Assembly (NCBI RefSeq): GCF_013376095.1
Contig: NZ_JAAMFN010000032.1
Coordinates: 1 to 51,099 of the forward strand
Direction: 5' to 3'
Source: Arthrobacter sp. SDTb3-6
GTDB taxonomy: Bacteria > Actinomycetota > Actinomycetes > Actinomycetales > Micrococcaceae
DNA length: 51,099 nt
Shown here: positions 17,147-25,664 of the stretch, piece after piece
Layout of the letters: each line of letters begins with the position of its first letter
Position numbering within the stretch: position 1 is the stretch's first letter
Translations under genes and position numbers: made by a program
Notes under the pieces: model-generated
Told to the model about the DNA's origin: nothing
Databases searched by the model: none
What the model saw: the letters and a program-made list of their open reading frames with translations, nothing else

Positions 17147-18229
17147 ATGACCACCAAGGAACTCCCCTCGGGCCCCGCCACGCGACCCCCATCCACCACC
17201 CACACCGGACGGCGGCTCGGGGCCTTCCTGCGCTCCTGGGGCCCGGCGCGCTGGAAACTGCTGGCGCCCGGCGTTGCCGTGTGCGCCGCTGCCGCCGCTG
17301 CGGCCGTGGGGCTCACCGCGCTGCTGCCGGGGGCCAGCACGCTGCTCATTGCCATCGTCATCGGCGTGCTGCTGCGCAACCTGGTCCCCGTCCCGGCCCG
17401 GCTGCTGCCCGGATTCGGCTATGCGGCCAAGACCCTGCTGCGGGCCGGCGTGGTGCTGCTCGGCTACCAGCTGCTGGTCTCCGACGTGCTCTCCCTGGGC
17501 CCCGGCATGATCCTCGTGGTGGTGTGCATCGTGGGCCTGGGCATCGGCGGCACGCTGCTGATGGGCCGCTGGCTGGGGGTCGGCCCCACGCAGCGGCTGC
17601 TCATCGCCTGCGGCTTTTCCATCTGCGGCGCTGCCGCCGTGGCCGCCGTCGACGGCGTCATTGAAACCAGGGAACGCCGGGAAGTCATGACGGCCGTCGC
17701 CCTGGTGGTGATTTTCGGCACGCTGATGATTCCCATCCTGCCGGCCGCCGCCGCGCTGCTGGGCCTGGGCAACTACCAGGCCGGGCTGTGGGCCGGCGGC
17801 TCAATCCACGAGGTGGCCCAGGTGGTGGCCGCCGGCGGCACCATCGGCGGGGCCGCCCTGGGCGTGGCCGTGATCGTAAAGCTGGCCCGCGTGCTGATGC
17901 TGGCACCCGTCATGGCCGTCATCAGCGTGCAGCGGCGACGGGCCATGGGCGCCTCGGCCACCTCCCGCAAGCCCCCCATCATGCCGCTGTTCGTGGCCTG
18001 CTTCATTGCCATGATGGCCCTGCGCGCCACCGGCTGGCTGCCGGGCGCTGCGCTCGACTGGTCCAAGGCCGGCGAAAGCTTCCTGCTGGCGGCCGCCATG
18101 TTTGCGCTGGGCACGGGCGTCCACGTGAAGTCGCTGCTGGGCGTGGGCCTGAGGCCCTTCATCCTGGCCGCGGCGGCCACCGTGTGGGTGGCCTGCCTGG
18201 CCCTGGCCGGCGTGCTGATCTTTGGCTGA
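17147..18229 (+). CDS. YeiH/UPF0324-family putative transporter (sulfate exporter family)
   Basis: 360 residues; GGAG 2 nt before an in-frame alternative makes the ATG at 17147 the best start. About ten membrane helices begin at residue ~38. Family signatures: AIVIGVLLRNLVPVPARLLPG, KTLLRAGVVLLGYQL, ACGFSICGAAAVAAVDGVIE and GGSIHEVAQVVAAGG. YeiH proteins are often annotated as sulfate exporters, but direct evidence is thin. Divergent from a LysR gene, whose operator-like dyad lies between them. Confidence 0.85.
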   Translation: MTTKELPSGPATRPPSTTHTGRRLGAFLRSWGPARWKLLAPGVAVCAAAAAAAVGLTALLPGASTLLIAIVIGVLLRNLVPVPARLLPGFGYAAKTLLRAGVVLLGYQLLVSDVLSLGPGMILVVVCIVGLGIGGTLLMGRWLGVGPTQRLLIACGFSICGAAAVAAVDGVIETRERREVMTAVALVVIFGTLMIPILPAAAALLGLGNYQAGLWAGGSIHEVAQVVAAGGTIGGAALGVAVIVKLARVLMLAPVMAVISVQRRRAMGASATSRKPPIMPLFVACFIAMMALRATGWLPGAALDWSKAGESFLLAAAMFALGTGVHVKSLLGVGLRPFILAAAATVWVACLALAGVLIFG

Positions 18230-18307
18230 CGCCTGTGGCACCATGGGGGTAACGCACCATCTGCAAACGCAGTGAACACGCTGGAACCACACAGGAAGGC
18301 CGTTCCC

Positions 18308-19015
18308 ATGACGCCGCACGCCACATCCGCACCCCAGGATGCCTCCGCCGGACTCGCCAAGTACATCGACCACACGCTGCTGAAGCCGGAAGCGTCGGAG
18401 GCGGACATCCTGCGCCTGTGCAAGGAAGCGGCGGAGCACCACTTCAAGTCCGTGTGCGTGAACCCGGTGTGGGTCCGGACCGCCAACCGCGCCCTCCTGG
18501 GCACCGGCGTGCTGACCTGCGCCGTCGTCGGCTTCCCGCTCGGCGCCCACAACACCGACGTCAAGGTCTTCGAGGCCCGCGGCGCCACGATGGACGGGGC
18601 CGACGAGGTGGACATGGTCATCAACATTGCCGCCGCCCGCGCCCTGGACAAGGACAGCCTGGTCAACGACATCTCCGCCGTGGCCGAGGTGGTCCACGGC
18701 GAGGAGTCCATCCTGAAGGTCATCATCGAAACATCCCTGCTCAGCGACGCCGAAAAGGTCCTGGCCTGCCAGGCGGCCGTGGAGGCCGGCGCCGACTTCG
18801 TCAAGACGTCCACGGGCTTCAACGGCGGCGGTGCCACGGCGGCCGACGTCGCCCTCATGCGCCAGACCGTGGGCCCGGACATCGGGGTCAAGGCCTCCGG
18901 CGGCATCCGCACCCGGGAGAAGGCGCTGGAGATGATCGACGCCGGCGCCACCCGCATCGGCACCAGTTCCGGCATTGCCATCGTCACCGGCGGTGCAGGC
19001 ACGGACTCGTACTAA
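18308..19015 (+). CDS. deoC: Deoxyribose-phosphate aldolase
   Basis: 235 residues; AGGAAGG lies 8 nt before the ATG. It splits 2-deoxyribose-5-phosphate to acetaldehyde and glyceraldehyde-3-phosphate through a Schiff-base lysine. [46 protein letters not shown], the catalytic [14 protein letters not shown] and [15 protein letters not shown] are all present. Normal length. With purine phosphorylase and the mutase at 3.8-6.7 kb it completes a deoxynucleoside degradation route. Confidence 0.95.
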   Translation: MTPHATSAPQDASAGLAKYIDHTLLKPEASEADILRLCKEAAEHHFKSVCVNPVWVRTANRALLGTGVLTCAVVGFPLGAHNTDVKVFEARGATMDGADEVDMVINIAAARALDKDSLVNDISAVAEVVHGEESILKVIIETSLLSDAEKVLACQAAVEAGADFVKTSTGFNGGGATAADVALMRQTVGPDIGVKASGGIRTREKALEMIDAGATRIGTSSGIAIVTGGAGTDSY

Positions 19016-19099
19016 AAACGTACTAAGATCGGGGGTAGATCAGAGCGCCGGAGCACCGGTGCAGCCACCCAGATCCCCGCATTGGGGTTAGGAGGACCC

Positions 19100-19327
19100 G
19101 TGTCCAGCAACGCCAAGTACCGTTCCGAGAACAACCTGGTGCAGTCCATCATCCTGTTCATCATCTTCTTTGGCCTGTTCCTGGGCGGCATCTTCGCCAT
19201 GTCCTTCTGGAGCCTGGGAAGCGCGGCCCACGCCTTCATCCCCGGCGGCATCGCGTTCCTGTGCGTGTTCCTGGCCCTGATGATCCCCCTGACGTTCATC
19301 GGCCGCTCCAACTCCGCCGGAGAGTAG
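19100..19327 (+). CDS. Small two-helix membrane protein, unknown function
   Basis: 75 residues from a GTG with a good TAGGAGG site 5 nt before it. Two hydrophobic segments (IILFIIFFGLFLGGIFAM near 20 and FIPGGIAFLCVFLALMIPL near 48) are joined by a short loop. I know no function; similar small proteins occur next to deoC in actinobacterial genomes, but that is recollection, not a test. A family 1 palindrome follows 11 nt after the stop. Confidence 0.7.
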   Translation: MSSNAKYRSENNLVQSIILFIIFFGLFLGGIFAMSFWSLGSAAHAFIPGGIAFLCVFLALMIPLTFIGRSNSAGE

Positions 19328-19338
19328 CAGCCCCTCAC

Positions 19339-19408
19339 AACTGGGTGGCAGTTGTTGCAGTTTTGCCGGGTTTTTTCCCGCAATTTCTGCAACAACTGCC
19401 ACCCAGTT
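19339..19408. repeat. Family 1 palindromic repeat, copy 2 (likely bidirectional terminator)
   Basis: Perfect 22-bp arms 19339-19360 and 19387-19408 (core CTGGGTGGCAGTTGTTGCAG) flank an inner GGG-TTTTTT-CCC hairpin. Located between two convergent genes, like copy 1 at 2143-2208. The arm cores of the two copies differ at few positions and in a compensated way. Confidence 0.92.
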
Positions 19409-19435
19409 TGTGTTTAAGGCCCGACGGCGGGACCG

Positions 19436-19984
19436 TCACCTTTCGCGGAGGTGCGGGGCGGGACGCCGGGCCCCGGGCAGGGCGTTGTTTTCACGCCACT
19501 CGTGGATCCAATCGGGCAGCACCAGGCTGGCAGGCGGGGTCCCGAATTCCTCCATGATCCGTTCGTTGCTGACCGGGCCGTCGGCGGACAGCAGGCGCGT
19601 GGCGATGTAGGCCCGCGCGTAGATTTCACCGTCCACCACCATGCACTGTTCAAAGTAGATGGCCTTCGCATCCAGTCCGATGATCCTGGTCTCGACGGTG
19701 AAGCGCTGCCACAGCGTCACGGACTTGCGGAACGCGATGGTCTCCGCGGCCACCACGGGGTTCCACTTCAACTCGCGCATGCGCGCCCAGATGCCGCTGC
19801 GCTGCATGAGGTCAAAGCGGCCCAGGTCCATGAGCGAGAAGTACATGCCGTTGTTGATGTGCCGGGCCATGTCGACGTCCGTGGGCCATGCGCGGGTGCG
19901 CCACGAGGAGGCGTCCCAGATGGACAGCGGGCTGCGGCGGCCCGAAAGCAGGAGGTGGTAGAGGGTCCTCAGAAGCAGGTGCAT
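19436..19984 (-). CDS. Acyl-CoA thioesterase-like hotdog protein (THEM6-like)
   Basis: 182 residues. WPTDVDMARHINNGMYFSLMDLGRFDLM is the core of the hotdog thioesterase family (quoted across helix and strand), followed by AAETIAFRKSVTLWQRFTVE and FEQCMVVDGEIYARAYIATRL. Members hydrolyse acyl-CoA thioesters; the D in TDVDMARHINN aligns with the usual catalytic acid. The substrate is unknown. It lies 55 nt downstream of mfd on the same strand, so co-transcription is possible. Confidence 0.78.
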   Translation of the reverse strand: MHLLLRTLYHLLLSGRRSPLSIWDASSWRTRAWPTDVDMARHINNGMYFSLMDLGRFDLMQRSGIWARMRELKWNPVVAAETIAFRKSVTLWQRFTVETRIIGLDAKAIYFEQCMVVDGEIYARAYIATRLLSADGPVSNERIMEEFGTPPASLVLPDWIHEWRENNALPGARRPAPHLRER

Positions 19985-20039
19985 GCACCAATGTTACCCG
20001 TCAGTAACTTCAGCGCGTGGTGTTGGCTGCCTCCAATGT

Positions 20040-23000
20040 CTAGGCCGTGGCCGGGACGGGCTCGAAGATGGCCTCCAGCACGCCCTCGGCCCACGTGAGG
20101 ACCTCGGCGTCGGCCAGGTCGCGGCCGCCAATGCGCGCCGTCTTGGGCTTGGGGATCAACACCGCATCCAGGGCCGGCTTCACCAGGGCGCCCGGGTACA
20201 TGCGGTTCAGGCGCATCTGCCTGGACTCCGGCAGGTCCGCGGGGGCGAACTTGATGAAGTTGCCCTGCAGCGCCACGTCGGAGAGGCCGGCGGCGCGGGC
20301 GTGGACCTTGAACCGGGCCACGGCAATCAGGTTTTCGGCGGCCGGCGGCAGCTCGCCGTAGCGGTCCACCAGCTCGGACACCACTTCCTCGATCCCCTCC
20401 AGCGTCGTGGCGGCGGCCAGCTTGCGGTAGGCCTCCAGGCGCAGCCGCTCCCCCGGCACGTAGTCGTGCGGCAGGTGCGCGTTGACGGGCAGCTCGATCT
20501 TCATCTCCGCCGCGCGCTCCTCACCGTCACCGCGGAATTCGGCCACGGCCTCGCCCACCAGCCGGATGTACAGGTCAAAGCCCACGCCCTGGATGTGGCC
20601 GGACTGCTCGCCGCCCAGCAGGTTGCCGGCGCCGCGGATTTCCAGGTCCTTCATGGCCAGGGCCATGCCGGCGCCGAGCTCGTTGTGCGCCGCCACGGCC
20701 TTGAGCCGCTCCAGCGCCACCTCGCCCAGCGGCTTGTCAGCCGGGTACAGGAAGTAGGCGTAGGCGCGTTCGCGCCCGCGGCCCACGCGCCCGCGCAGCT
20801 GGTGCAGCTGGGAGAGCCCGTAGTTGTTGGCCTGCTCCACGATCAGCGTGTTGGCGTTGGAGATGTCCAGGCCGGTCTCGATGATGGTGGTGCACACCAG
20901 CACGTCGAAGCGCTTTTCCCAGAAGTCCACGATGATCTGTTCCAGCCGGGCCTCGGACATCTGCCCGTGCGCCACGGCCACGCGGGCGTCCGGCACCAGC
21001 TGCTGGATGTGTGCCGCGGTCCGGTCGATGGACTTGACCCGGTTGTGCACGTAGAACACCTGGCCCTCGCGCATGAGCTCGCGGCGGATGGCGGCGGCCA
21101 CCTGCTTGTCCGTGTACCCGCCCACGTAGGTCAGCACCGGGTGGCGTTCTTCCGGCGGGGTGGCCAGGGTGGAGGTTTCGCGGATGCCCGTCATGGACAT
21201 CTCCAGCGTGCGCGGGATGGGTGTGGCGCTCATGGCCAGCACGTCCACGTTGGTGCGCATCTTTTTCAGCGCCTCCTTGTGCTCCACACCAAAGCGCTGC
21301 TCCTCGTCCACAATGACCAGGCCCAGGTCCTTGAACGCAAACTCCGGGGACAGCAGCCGGTGCGTGCCGATCACCACGTCCACTGCGCCGGTACGCACGC
21401 CCTCGACGATCTCCTTGGATTCCTTGCCCGTCTGGAACCGCGAAAGCGGCGCCACCCGGACCGGGAAGCCGGAAAAGCGTTCGTTGAAGGTCTCGTAGTG
21501 CTGCTGCGCCAGCAAGGTAGTGGGCACCAGCACGGCCACCTGCTTGCCGTCCTGCACCGCCTTGAACGCGGCACGCACCGCAATTTCGGTCTTGCCGTAG
21601 CCTACGTCGCCGGAGATCAGCCGGTCCATGGGCACTTCCTTCTCCATGTCCGCCTTGACCTCGTTGATGGCCACCAGCTGGTCCGGCGTCTCCACGTACG
21701 GGAACGCCTCCTCCAGCTCCGCCTGCCAGGGCGTGTCCGGGCCGAAGGCGTGCCCGCGGCTGGCCATGCGCGCCGAGTACAGCCGGATCAAGTCCGCGGC
21801 GATCTCCTTGACGGCCTTGCGTGCCTTGGATTTGGTGGCAGCCCAGTCCGAGCCACCCATCTTGGACAGCGCCGGCGCGTCCCCACCCACGTACGCCGTC
21901 ACCTGGTCCAGCTGGTCGGTGGGCACAAACAGCTTGTCGCCGGGTGCCCCGCGCTTGGACGGCGCGTATTCAAGCACCAGGTACTCGCGCAGCCCCACGC
22001 CTCCCCCGCCGGTCGGGCCCCTCGAGGCCCCGGCCCCCGCCACCTTGCGCTGGATCAGTTCCACGAACCGGCCCACGCCGTGCTGTTCGTGCACCACGTA
22101 GTCCCCGGTGCGCAGCTGGAGGGGGTCGACGGCGTTCCTGCGCTTGGAGGGCATCTTCAGCATGTCCCGGGTGGAGACGGCGGAGGACCGGCCCAGCAGG
22201 TCAGCTTCCGTCAGCAGACCCAGCTTGAGCGAGTCGAGGACAAAGCCGCGGCCCGTGTCCGCCGTCGTCACCTCGATGATGCCGGGCGACGGCTCGGCGT
22301 CCAGGGATTCCACGCGCGACGCCGGGATGTTCGCTTCGTGGAACAGCTCGGCCAGGCGCTGGGCGGGGCCGGGCCCCTCGGTGGCCACCACAACGCGCCA
22401 CTGGTCCTTGATGCGGGAGCCGATGAACTCCATCATTTCCGCCACGTCGCCGCGGTAGCCGCGCGGTTCCCGGGCCTGGAGGTTGATGACGTCCACGTCC
22501 GGCAGCAGCTCGTCGTCCTGGGCCAGGGAGGTGATGGACCACCAGCTGACCCCGTGGGCCAGGGCGGCCTCGCGCGTTTCGGTCAGCGACTTGAACGAGG
22601 CTGCGGCCAGGTCGATCCCCTGGGCGGAGAGGTCCAGGGGTGCGGTGCCGCCGTCGGACGCGGTGGACCAGGCGGCCTCGAGGAATTCCTCGTTGGTGGA
22701 TTCAAGGTCGTGGGCGCGGGCGCGGACCTTCTCCGGCTCCAGCACCACGGCCACGGAGCCGGCCGGGAACAGCGAGGTCAGGGCCACCATGCCGTCCACG
22801 AGTGCCGGGGCGAGGGATTCCATGCCTTCCACGGCAATGCCGCCGGCAATCTTTTCCAGCATGCCGGCCGCCGCGGGCATGCTGTCCTTGAGCTTCGCGG
22901 CGCGGCCCATGACGGCGGGCGTGATGAGGATTTCCCGGCACGGCGGCGCGTACAGCTCCTCCGGCCCGGCGGTCGAGCCTGCCCCGCCGGTCGAGCCTGC

Positions 23001-23744
23001 CCCGTCGGTCGAGCCTGCCCCGCCGGTCGAGACGCGCGACGTCAGCGAGCGCTGGTCGGCCACGGAGAACCACCGCATCTGATCCACCTCGTCGCCGAAG
23101 AACTCAATCCGGATCGGGTGGCTTTCGGTGGGTGGGAACACGTCCAGGATGCCGCCGCGCACGGCAAATTCGCCGCGGTGGGTCACCATGTCCACGCGGG
23201 CGTAGGCGGCGTCGGCCAGGCGCTTGATGAGGTCCGTGAACGGCACTTCCTCCCCCACCTTGACGCGCACTGGCACGAGTTCGCCCAGGCCGGCCACAAT
23301 CGGCTGGACGACCGCCCTGATGGGTGCCACCACAACGCGCAGGTGCTCCCCGGCGTCGTACTCGGGGTGGGCCAGGCGGCGGAGCACCGCCAGGCGGCGG
23401 CCCACGGTGTCCGAGCGCGGCGAAAGGCGCTCGTGCGGGAGTGTCTCCCAGCTGGGGAATTCGGCCACGGCGTTCTCGGGCAGGAAGGAGCGCAGCGCGG
23501 CCACGGTGTCCTCGGCCTCGCGGCCGGTGGCGGTGACGGCCAGAACCACGCCGGGGCCGGCGCCGGGTGCCGTGGCTGCGGCCAAGCCGTCGGCCACCTC
23601 GGCGAGGAGGACGGGGCGCATGCCGGAGGGTGCGCTGAAGGCCAGGTCGGGGCTGCGCCTGGCATGGTCCGCGGCCGCGTTGGCACGCACCCGGGCAAAG
23701 ATCGGATCCCCGGCGAGGGCGGTGCGCAGGCCATTGAGACTCAT
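20040..23744 (-). CDS. mfd: Transcription-repair coupling factor
   Basis: 1,234 residues. Mfd pushes stalled RNA polymerase off damaged DNA and recruits UvrA. N-terminal UvrB-like modules include SFLPENAVAEFPSWETLPHE; an RNA-polymerase-interaction domain has DYVVHEQHGVGRFVEL; the translocase has ISGDVGYGKTEIAVRAAFKA (Walker A), VIVDEEQRFGVEHKE (DEEQ box), MSATPIPRTLEMSM and QLRGRVGRG. The C-terminal TRCF domain is complete. A linker near residue 240-255 contains an 18-bp tandem repeat (STGGAGSTDGAG). Its 196-nt divergent gap to the DUF2505 gene should hold promoters for both. Confidence 0.96.
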   Translation of the reverse strand: MSLNGLRTALAGDPIFARVRANAAADHARRSPDLAFSAPSGMRPVLLAEVADGLAAATAPGAGPGVVLAVTATGREAEDTVAALRSFLPENAVAEFPSWETLPHERLSPRSDTVGRRLAVLRRLAHPEYDAGEHLRVVVAPIRAVVQPIVAGLGELVPVRVKVGEEVPFTDLIKRLADAAYARVDMVTHRGEFAVRGGILDVFPPTESHPIRIEFFGDEVDQMRWFSVADQRSLTSRVSTGGAGSTDGAGSTGGAGSTAGPEELYAPPCREILITPAVMGRAAKLKDSMPAAAGMLEKIAGGIAVEGMESLAPALVDGMVALTSLFPAGSVAVVLEPEKVRARAHDLESTNEEFLEAAWSTASDGGTAPLDLSAQGIDLAAASFKSLTETREAALAHGVSWWSITSLAQDDELLPDVDVINLQAREPRGYRGDVAEMMEFIGSRIKDQWRVVVATEGPGPAQRLAELFHEANIPASRVESLDAEPSPGIIEVTTADTGRGFVLDSLKLGLLTEADLLGRSSAVSTRDMLKMPSKRRNAVDPLQLRTGDYVVHEQHGVGRFVELIQRKVAGAGASRGPTGGGGVGLREYLVLEYAPSKRGAPGDKLFVPTDQLDQVTAYVGGDAPALSKMGGSDWAATKSKARKAVKEIAADLIRLYSARMASRGHAFGPDTPWQAELEEAFPYVETPDQLVAINEVKADMEKEVPMDRLISGDVGYGKTEIAVRAAFKAVQDGKQVAVLVPTTLLAQQHYETFNERFSGFPVRVAPLSRFQTGKESKEIVEGVRTGAVDVVIGTHRLLSPEFAFKDLGLVIVDEEQRFGVEHKEALKKMRTNVDVLAMSATPIPRTLEMSMTGIRETSTLATPPEERHPVLTYVGGYTDKQVAAAIRRELMREGQVFYVHNRVKSIDRTAAHIQQLVPDARVAVAHGQMSEARLEQIIVDFWEKRFDVLVCTTIIETGLDISNANTLIVEQANNYGLSQLHQLRGRVGRGRERAYAYFLYPADKPLGEVALERLKAVAAHNELGAGMALAMKDLEIRGAGNLLGGEQSGHIQGVGFDLYIRLVGEAVAEFRGDGEERAAEMKIELPVNAHLPHDYVPGERLRLEAYRKLAAATTLEGIEEVVSELVDRYGELPPAAENLIAVARFKVHARAAGLSDVALQGNFIKFAPADLPESRQMRLNRMYPGALVKPALDAVLIPKPKTARIGGRDLADAEVLTWAEGVLEAIFEPVPATA
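22971..23031 (-). repeat. 18-bp in-frame tandem repeat in mfd
   Basis: Three units of GGTCGAGCCTGCCCCGYC (plus-strand reading) and a partial fourth encode the glycine/serine/alanine linker of Mfd. The GGTCGAGCCTG core resembles a repeat I recall as frequent in actinobacterial intergenic DNA. Confidence 0.9.
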
Positions 23745-23940
23745 GGGCGGAAATTCTCCTTGGGACGGTGCAGGGGTGGCACTTTCGCAGGCAACACGAA
23801 AGCCCGAAATTCACAAGTGAACGCCGGGGATGCCTCCAGCTTACTCCGGGTTACTCCGGGCAGGGGCGGCCGGCGGTCCCGGCACGGGCGGCCCGCGGTA
23901 AGGTTGTGCCCGCACCCTTTCCCATGCCTTCGGAGGAACC

Positions 23941-24441
23941 ATGGCGCTTACCGCCTCTACCACCCTGTCCGCCACCGCCCAGCGCGTCACCGACGTTTTT
24001 GCCGATGAGGAGTTCGTCAAGCACGTGAGCTTCACGGTGGGCGGGGAGCTGAAGTCCTTTGAGATCAGCGGCCCCACCTCCGGCGCCTTCACCACCAAGA
24101 CGGTGCGCACGCTGCCCACCACGCGCATGCCGGAGATCGCCCGGAAGGTGGTGGGCGCCACGCTGACCGTCACGCAGCTCGAGGACTGGAGCGCCCCGGC
24201 AGCCGACGGTTCGCGCAGCAACAACATCAAGCTCACCGTGGCCGGCGCCCCGCTGGACGTCACGGCCGTGCAGACACTGTCCGCTACCGGCGATTCAACC
24301 CTGGTGGAGCTCAGCGGCGAAGTGAAGTCGGCCGTCCCGTTCCTGGGCGCGAAGATCGCCTCCGCGGCCGAGCCCGTCATCGGCAAGGCCCTGAACCTGC
24401 AGGCCACGCTCGCCCAGGAATGGCTGAACGAACACCCGTAA
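23941..24441 (+). CDS. DUF2505-family protein
   Basis: 166 residues; GGAGGAACC directly precedes the ATG and a TAAGGT -10 box lies near 23898. The alternating hydrophobic pattern, ADEEFVKHVSF near the start, TVRTLPTTRMPEIARKVVG and a C-terminal helix with KALNLQATLAQEWLNEH fit the DUF2505 (SRPBCC/START-like) family, common in actinobacteria. No function is known. A direct repeat of TTACTCCGGG (near 23839) sits in the divergent gap to mfd. Confidence 0.8.
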   Translation: MALTASTTLSATAQRVTDVFADEEFVKHVSFTVGGELKSFEISGPTSGAFTTKTVRTLPTTRMPEIARKVVGATLTVTQLEDWSAPAADGSRSNNIKLTVAGAPLDVTAVQTLSATGDSTLVELSGEVKSAVPFLGAKIASAAEPVIGKALNLQATLAQEWLNEHP

Positions 24442-24522
24442 CCTTTTCGCTGGCCGGGCAGCGGGCCCGTCCCCGCCGGCCGGGCAGCGAGTCCTGCGAG
24501 CGCGACGAGACCCCGCCGGACC

Positions 24523-24649
24523 TTATGCGCCGGATTGCCCCCACAATCCGGCGCATAAGGGCCCGAAACTTTTCTTATGCTCCGGACCCGTCGCGGGTTT
24601 GGCGCCAGTGAACGAGCTGCGCCAAACCCAGCCCCGGTCCGGCGCATAA
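24523..24649. repeat. Family 2 double-hairpin palindromic element, copy 2
   Basis: Hairpin 1 (24523-24558) has a perfect 15-bp stem (TTATGCGCCGGATTG). Hairpin 2 (24575-24649) has an outer stem TTATGCTCCGGACCCG against a GGCGCATAA end and an inner GGTTTGGCGC stem, matching 4723-4797. Same order, spacing and flanks as copy 1. Confidence 0.9.
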
Positions 24650-24684
24650 AGGCACGGCCGCCTCTGACAACCGCGGGTTGCCAA

Positions 24685-24820
24685 TTCGGCGGTGCAGATC
24701 CTGTCGGGTCCCAAATTGATGGTGCAGCTTGTGCGACCCGGCAGCCCGCCAACCCGCTTTTGCTGCACCGCCGAACCCCGGCCCCGTCACCAACCCGCTT
24801 TTGCTGCACCGCCGAACCCC
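24685..24820. repeat. Inverted/direct repeat element with TTCGGCGGTGCAG arms
   Basis: TTCGGCGGTGCAG (24685-24697) is complementary to CTGCACCGCCGAA at 24763-24775 and again at 24804-24816. The right arm lies within a 31-bp direct repeat (24749-24779 and 24790-24820, identical). An inner GTCGGGTC/GACCCGGC pair completes a nested hairpin. Unlike family 2 in sequence; only one such element is in the window. Confidence 0.85.
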
Positions 24821-24894
24821 ACCCCCGCCCAGCCAGCACCAGCTGCAGCGGCGCGCACGCCAGTACTTGGGCCGGTTTTAGAGTAGCCAGCCGG

Positions 24895-24946
24895 AAAAAA
24901 CGAGTGGAAACCACCCTATCGGCCACGCATCCCCGCATCATACGCT
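24895..24946 (+). promoter_or_regulatory. Regulon promoter element, copy A
   Basis: A-tract (24895-24900), CGAGTGG (24901), CCAC half, CTATCGG block starting 24916, CATCC near 24929 and TACGCT -10 box at 24941-24946. CRAGTRG-to-CTAT spacing is 15 nt, as in all five copies. No gene follows closely; the LASTG gene is 720 nt downstream behind copy B. Confidence 0.7.
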
Positions 24947-25371
24947 TTTCATAGTCAGAAGATTGTGGAAAGGATGGGCTGGCAACGGTACGGCAATCAT
25001 GCGTGGTCTCAATTCAATTTCATGGACGCAATTCGAAAGGCATTTCCTTGCCTGCGGACCCTGCCACCAAGAGATCCTCGTTGCGCGCATAAAACGCACC
25101 CTGTGAAATAAATTTTTCCGCAACCACAAAATGGGCTGAAATTCAATTCCAGCCCGAATTTGCCATGCCCAAAAATCGCCCGCCGGCTCGCGGCACCAGC
25201 AGCCCCCCCACGCGTGAACCCAGCATGAACCCTGCGTGAACCCAGCACTGTGGCGCCAAAACGGGCCAACACCAAGCCTGAACCGCCCCACACCAGGCCC
25301 AACCGACCGAAAAATACCGGCAGAAAATAAGAAATTCCAAGTAGTAAATCGCATCACCCAAGTGGTGCTCC

Positions 25372-25426
25372 ATAAAAATACGAGTGGCCATCACGCTATT
25401 GATTGCCCATCAGGCAAATCTAGTCT
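25372..25426 (+). promoter_or_regulatory. Regulon promoter element, copy B
   Basis: A-rich stretch, CGAGTGG at 25381, TCAC half, CTATTG block starting 25396, CCATC near 25408 and TAGTCT -10 box at 25421-25426. It would drive the LASTG surface-protein gene with a ~240-nt leader. Confidence 0.72.
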
Positions 25427-25630
25427 TGCGGTATTGGTCCGACGCTGGGGCGGAGAAGCAAGTGTTACTTATTCATGGAGTATGGAAAGGACCGGCTGGA
25501 GCATGGCTCGCCGGCCCTCAGCCATGCGTTTCCTTCACCCCCACCGCCGGATCGGATGCCCGCGACCAGGCATCCCACACCGCCGAAAAAAATCCTGGAA
25601 AGCTGCACAATTTCGGCGGATTCCGTTGGC

Positions 25631-25644
25631 GCAGTTACTACTGC
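25631..25644 (+). promoter_or_regulatory. Dyad just before the LASTG gene ribosome site
   Basis: GCAGT-TACT-ACTGC is a perfect 5-bp dyad ending 5 nt before the AGGAG ribosome site of the 25665 gene. It could be an operator or a leader hairpin affecting translation. Confidence 0.4.
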
Positions 25645-25664
25645 ATTTTAGGAGTTGGGGAATC

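Larger units (their letters stand above)
24442..25664. other. 1.2-kb non-coding region with repeats and two regulon promoters
   Basis: No convincing gene. 24523-24820 is filled by two repeat elements; 24895-24946 and 25372-25426 are copies A and B of the shared promoter element. From ~24890 the base composition is visibly richer in A+T than neighbouring DNA. After A and B a similar stretch recurs (TGGAAAGGA, then GGCTGG; near 24965 and 25482), suggesting a partial duplication of promoter plus leader. A GCGTGAACCCAGCA direct repeat lies near 25212 and 25233. The LASTG gene starts at 25665. Confidence 0.7.

Noticed and set aside
19983-24008. A 1,341-codon open frame on the plus strand
   Set aside because: It is antisense to mfd, with histidine/glycine/valine-rich composition typical of the opposite strand of a high-GC gene and no recognisable domain.
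24749-24820. Two 31-bp direct repeats as a CRISPR remnant
   Set aside because: Only two copies 10 nt apart, no spacers and no cas genes; they belong to a nested inverted element.
24577-24954. 125-codon frame after the DUF2505 gene
   Set aside because: It runs through the palindromic repeats and promoter copy A; composition follows the repeats, and it has no ribosome site.
25338-25380. Extra CAAGTAG and CAAGTGG half-sites just upstream of promoter copy B
   Set aside because: No CTAT block at the 15-nt spacing and no -10 box in register, so they are not counted as copies of the element.
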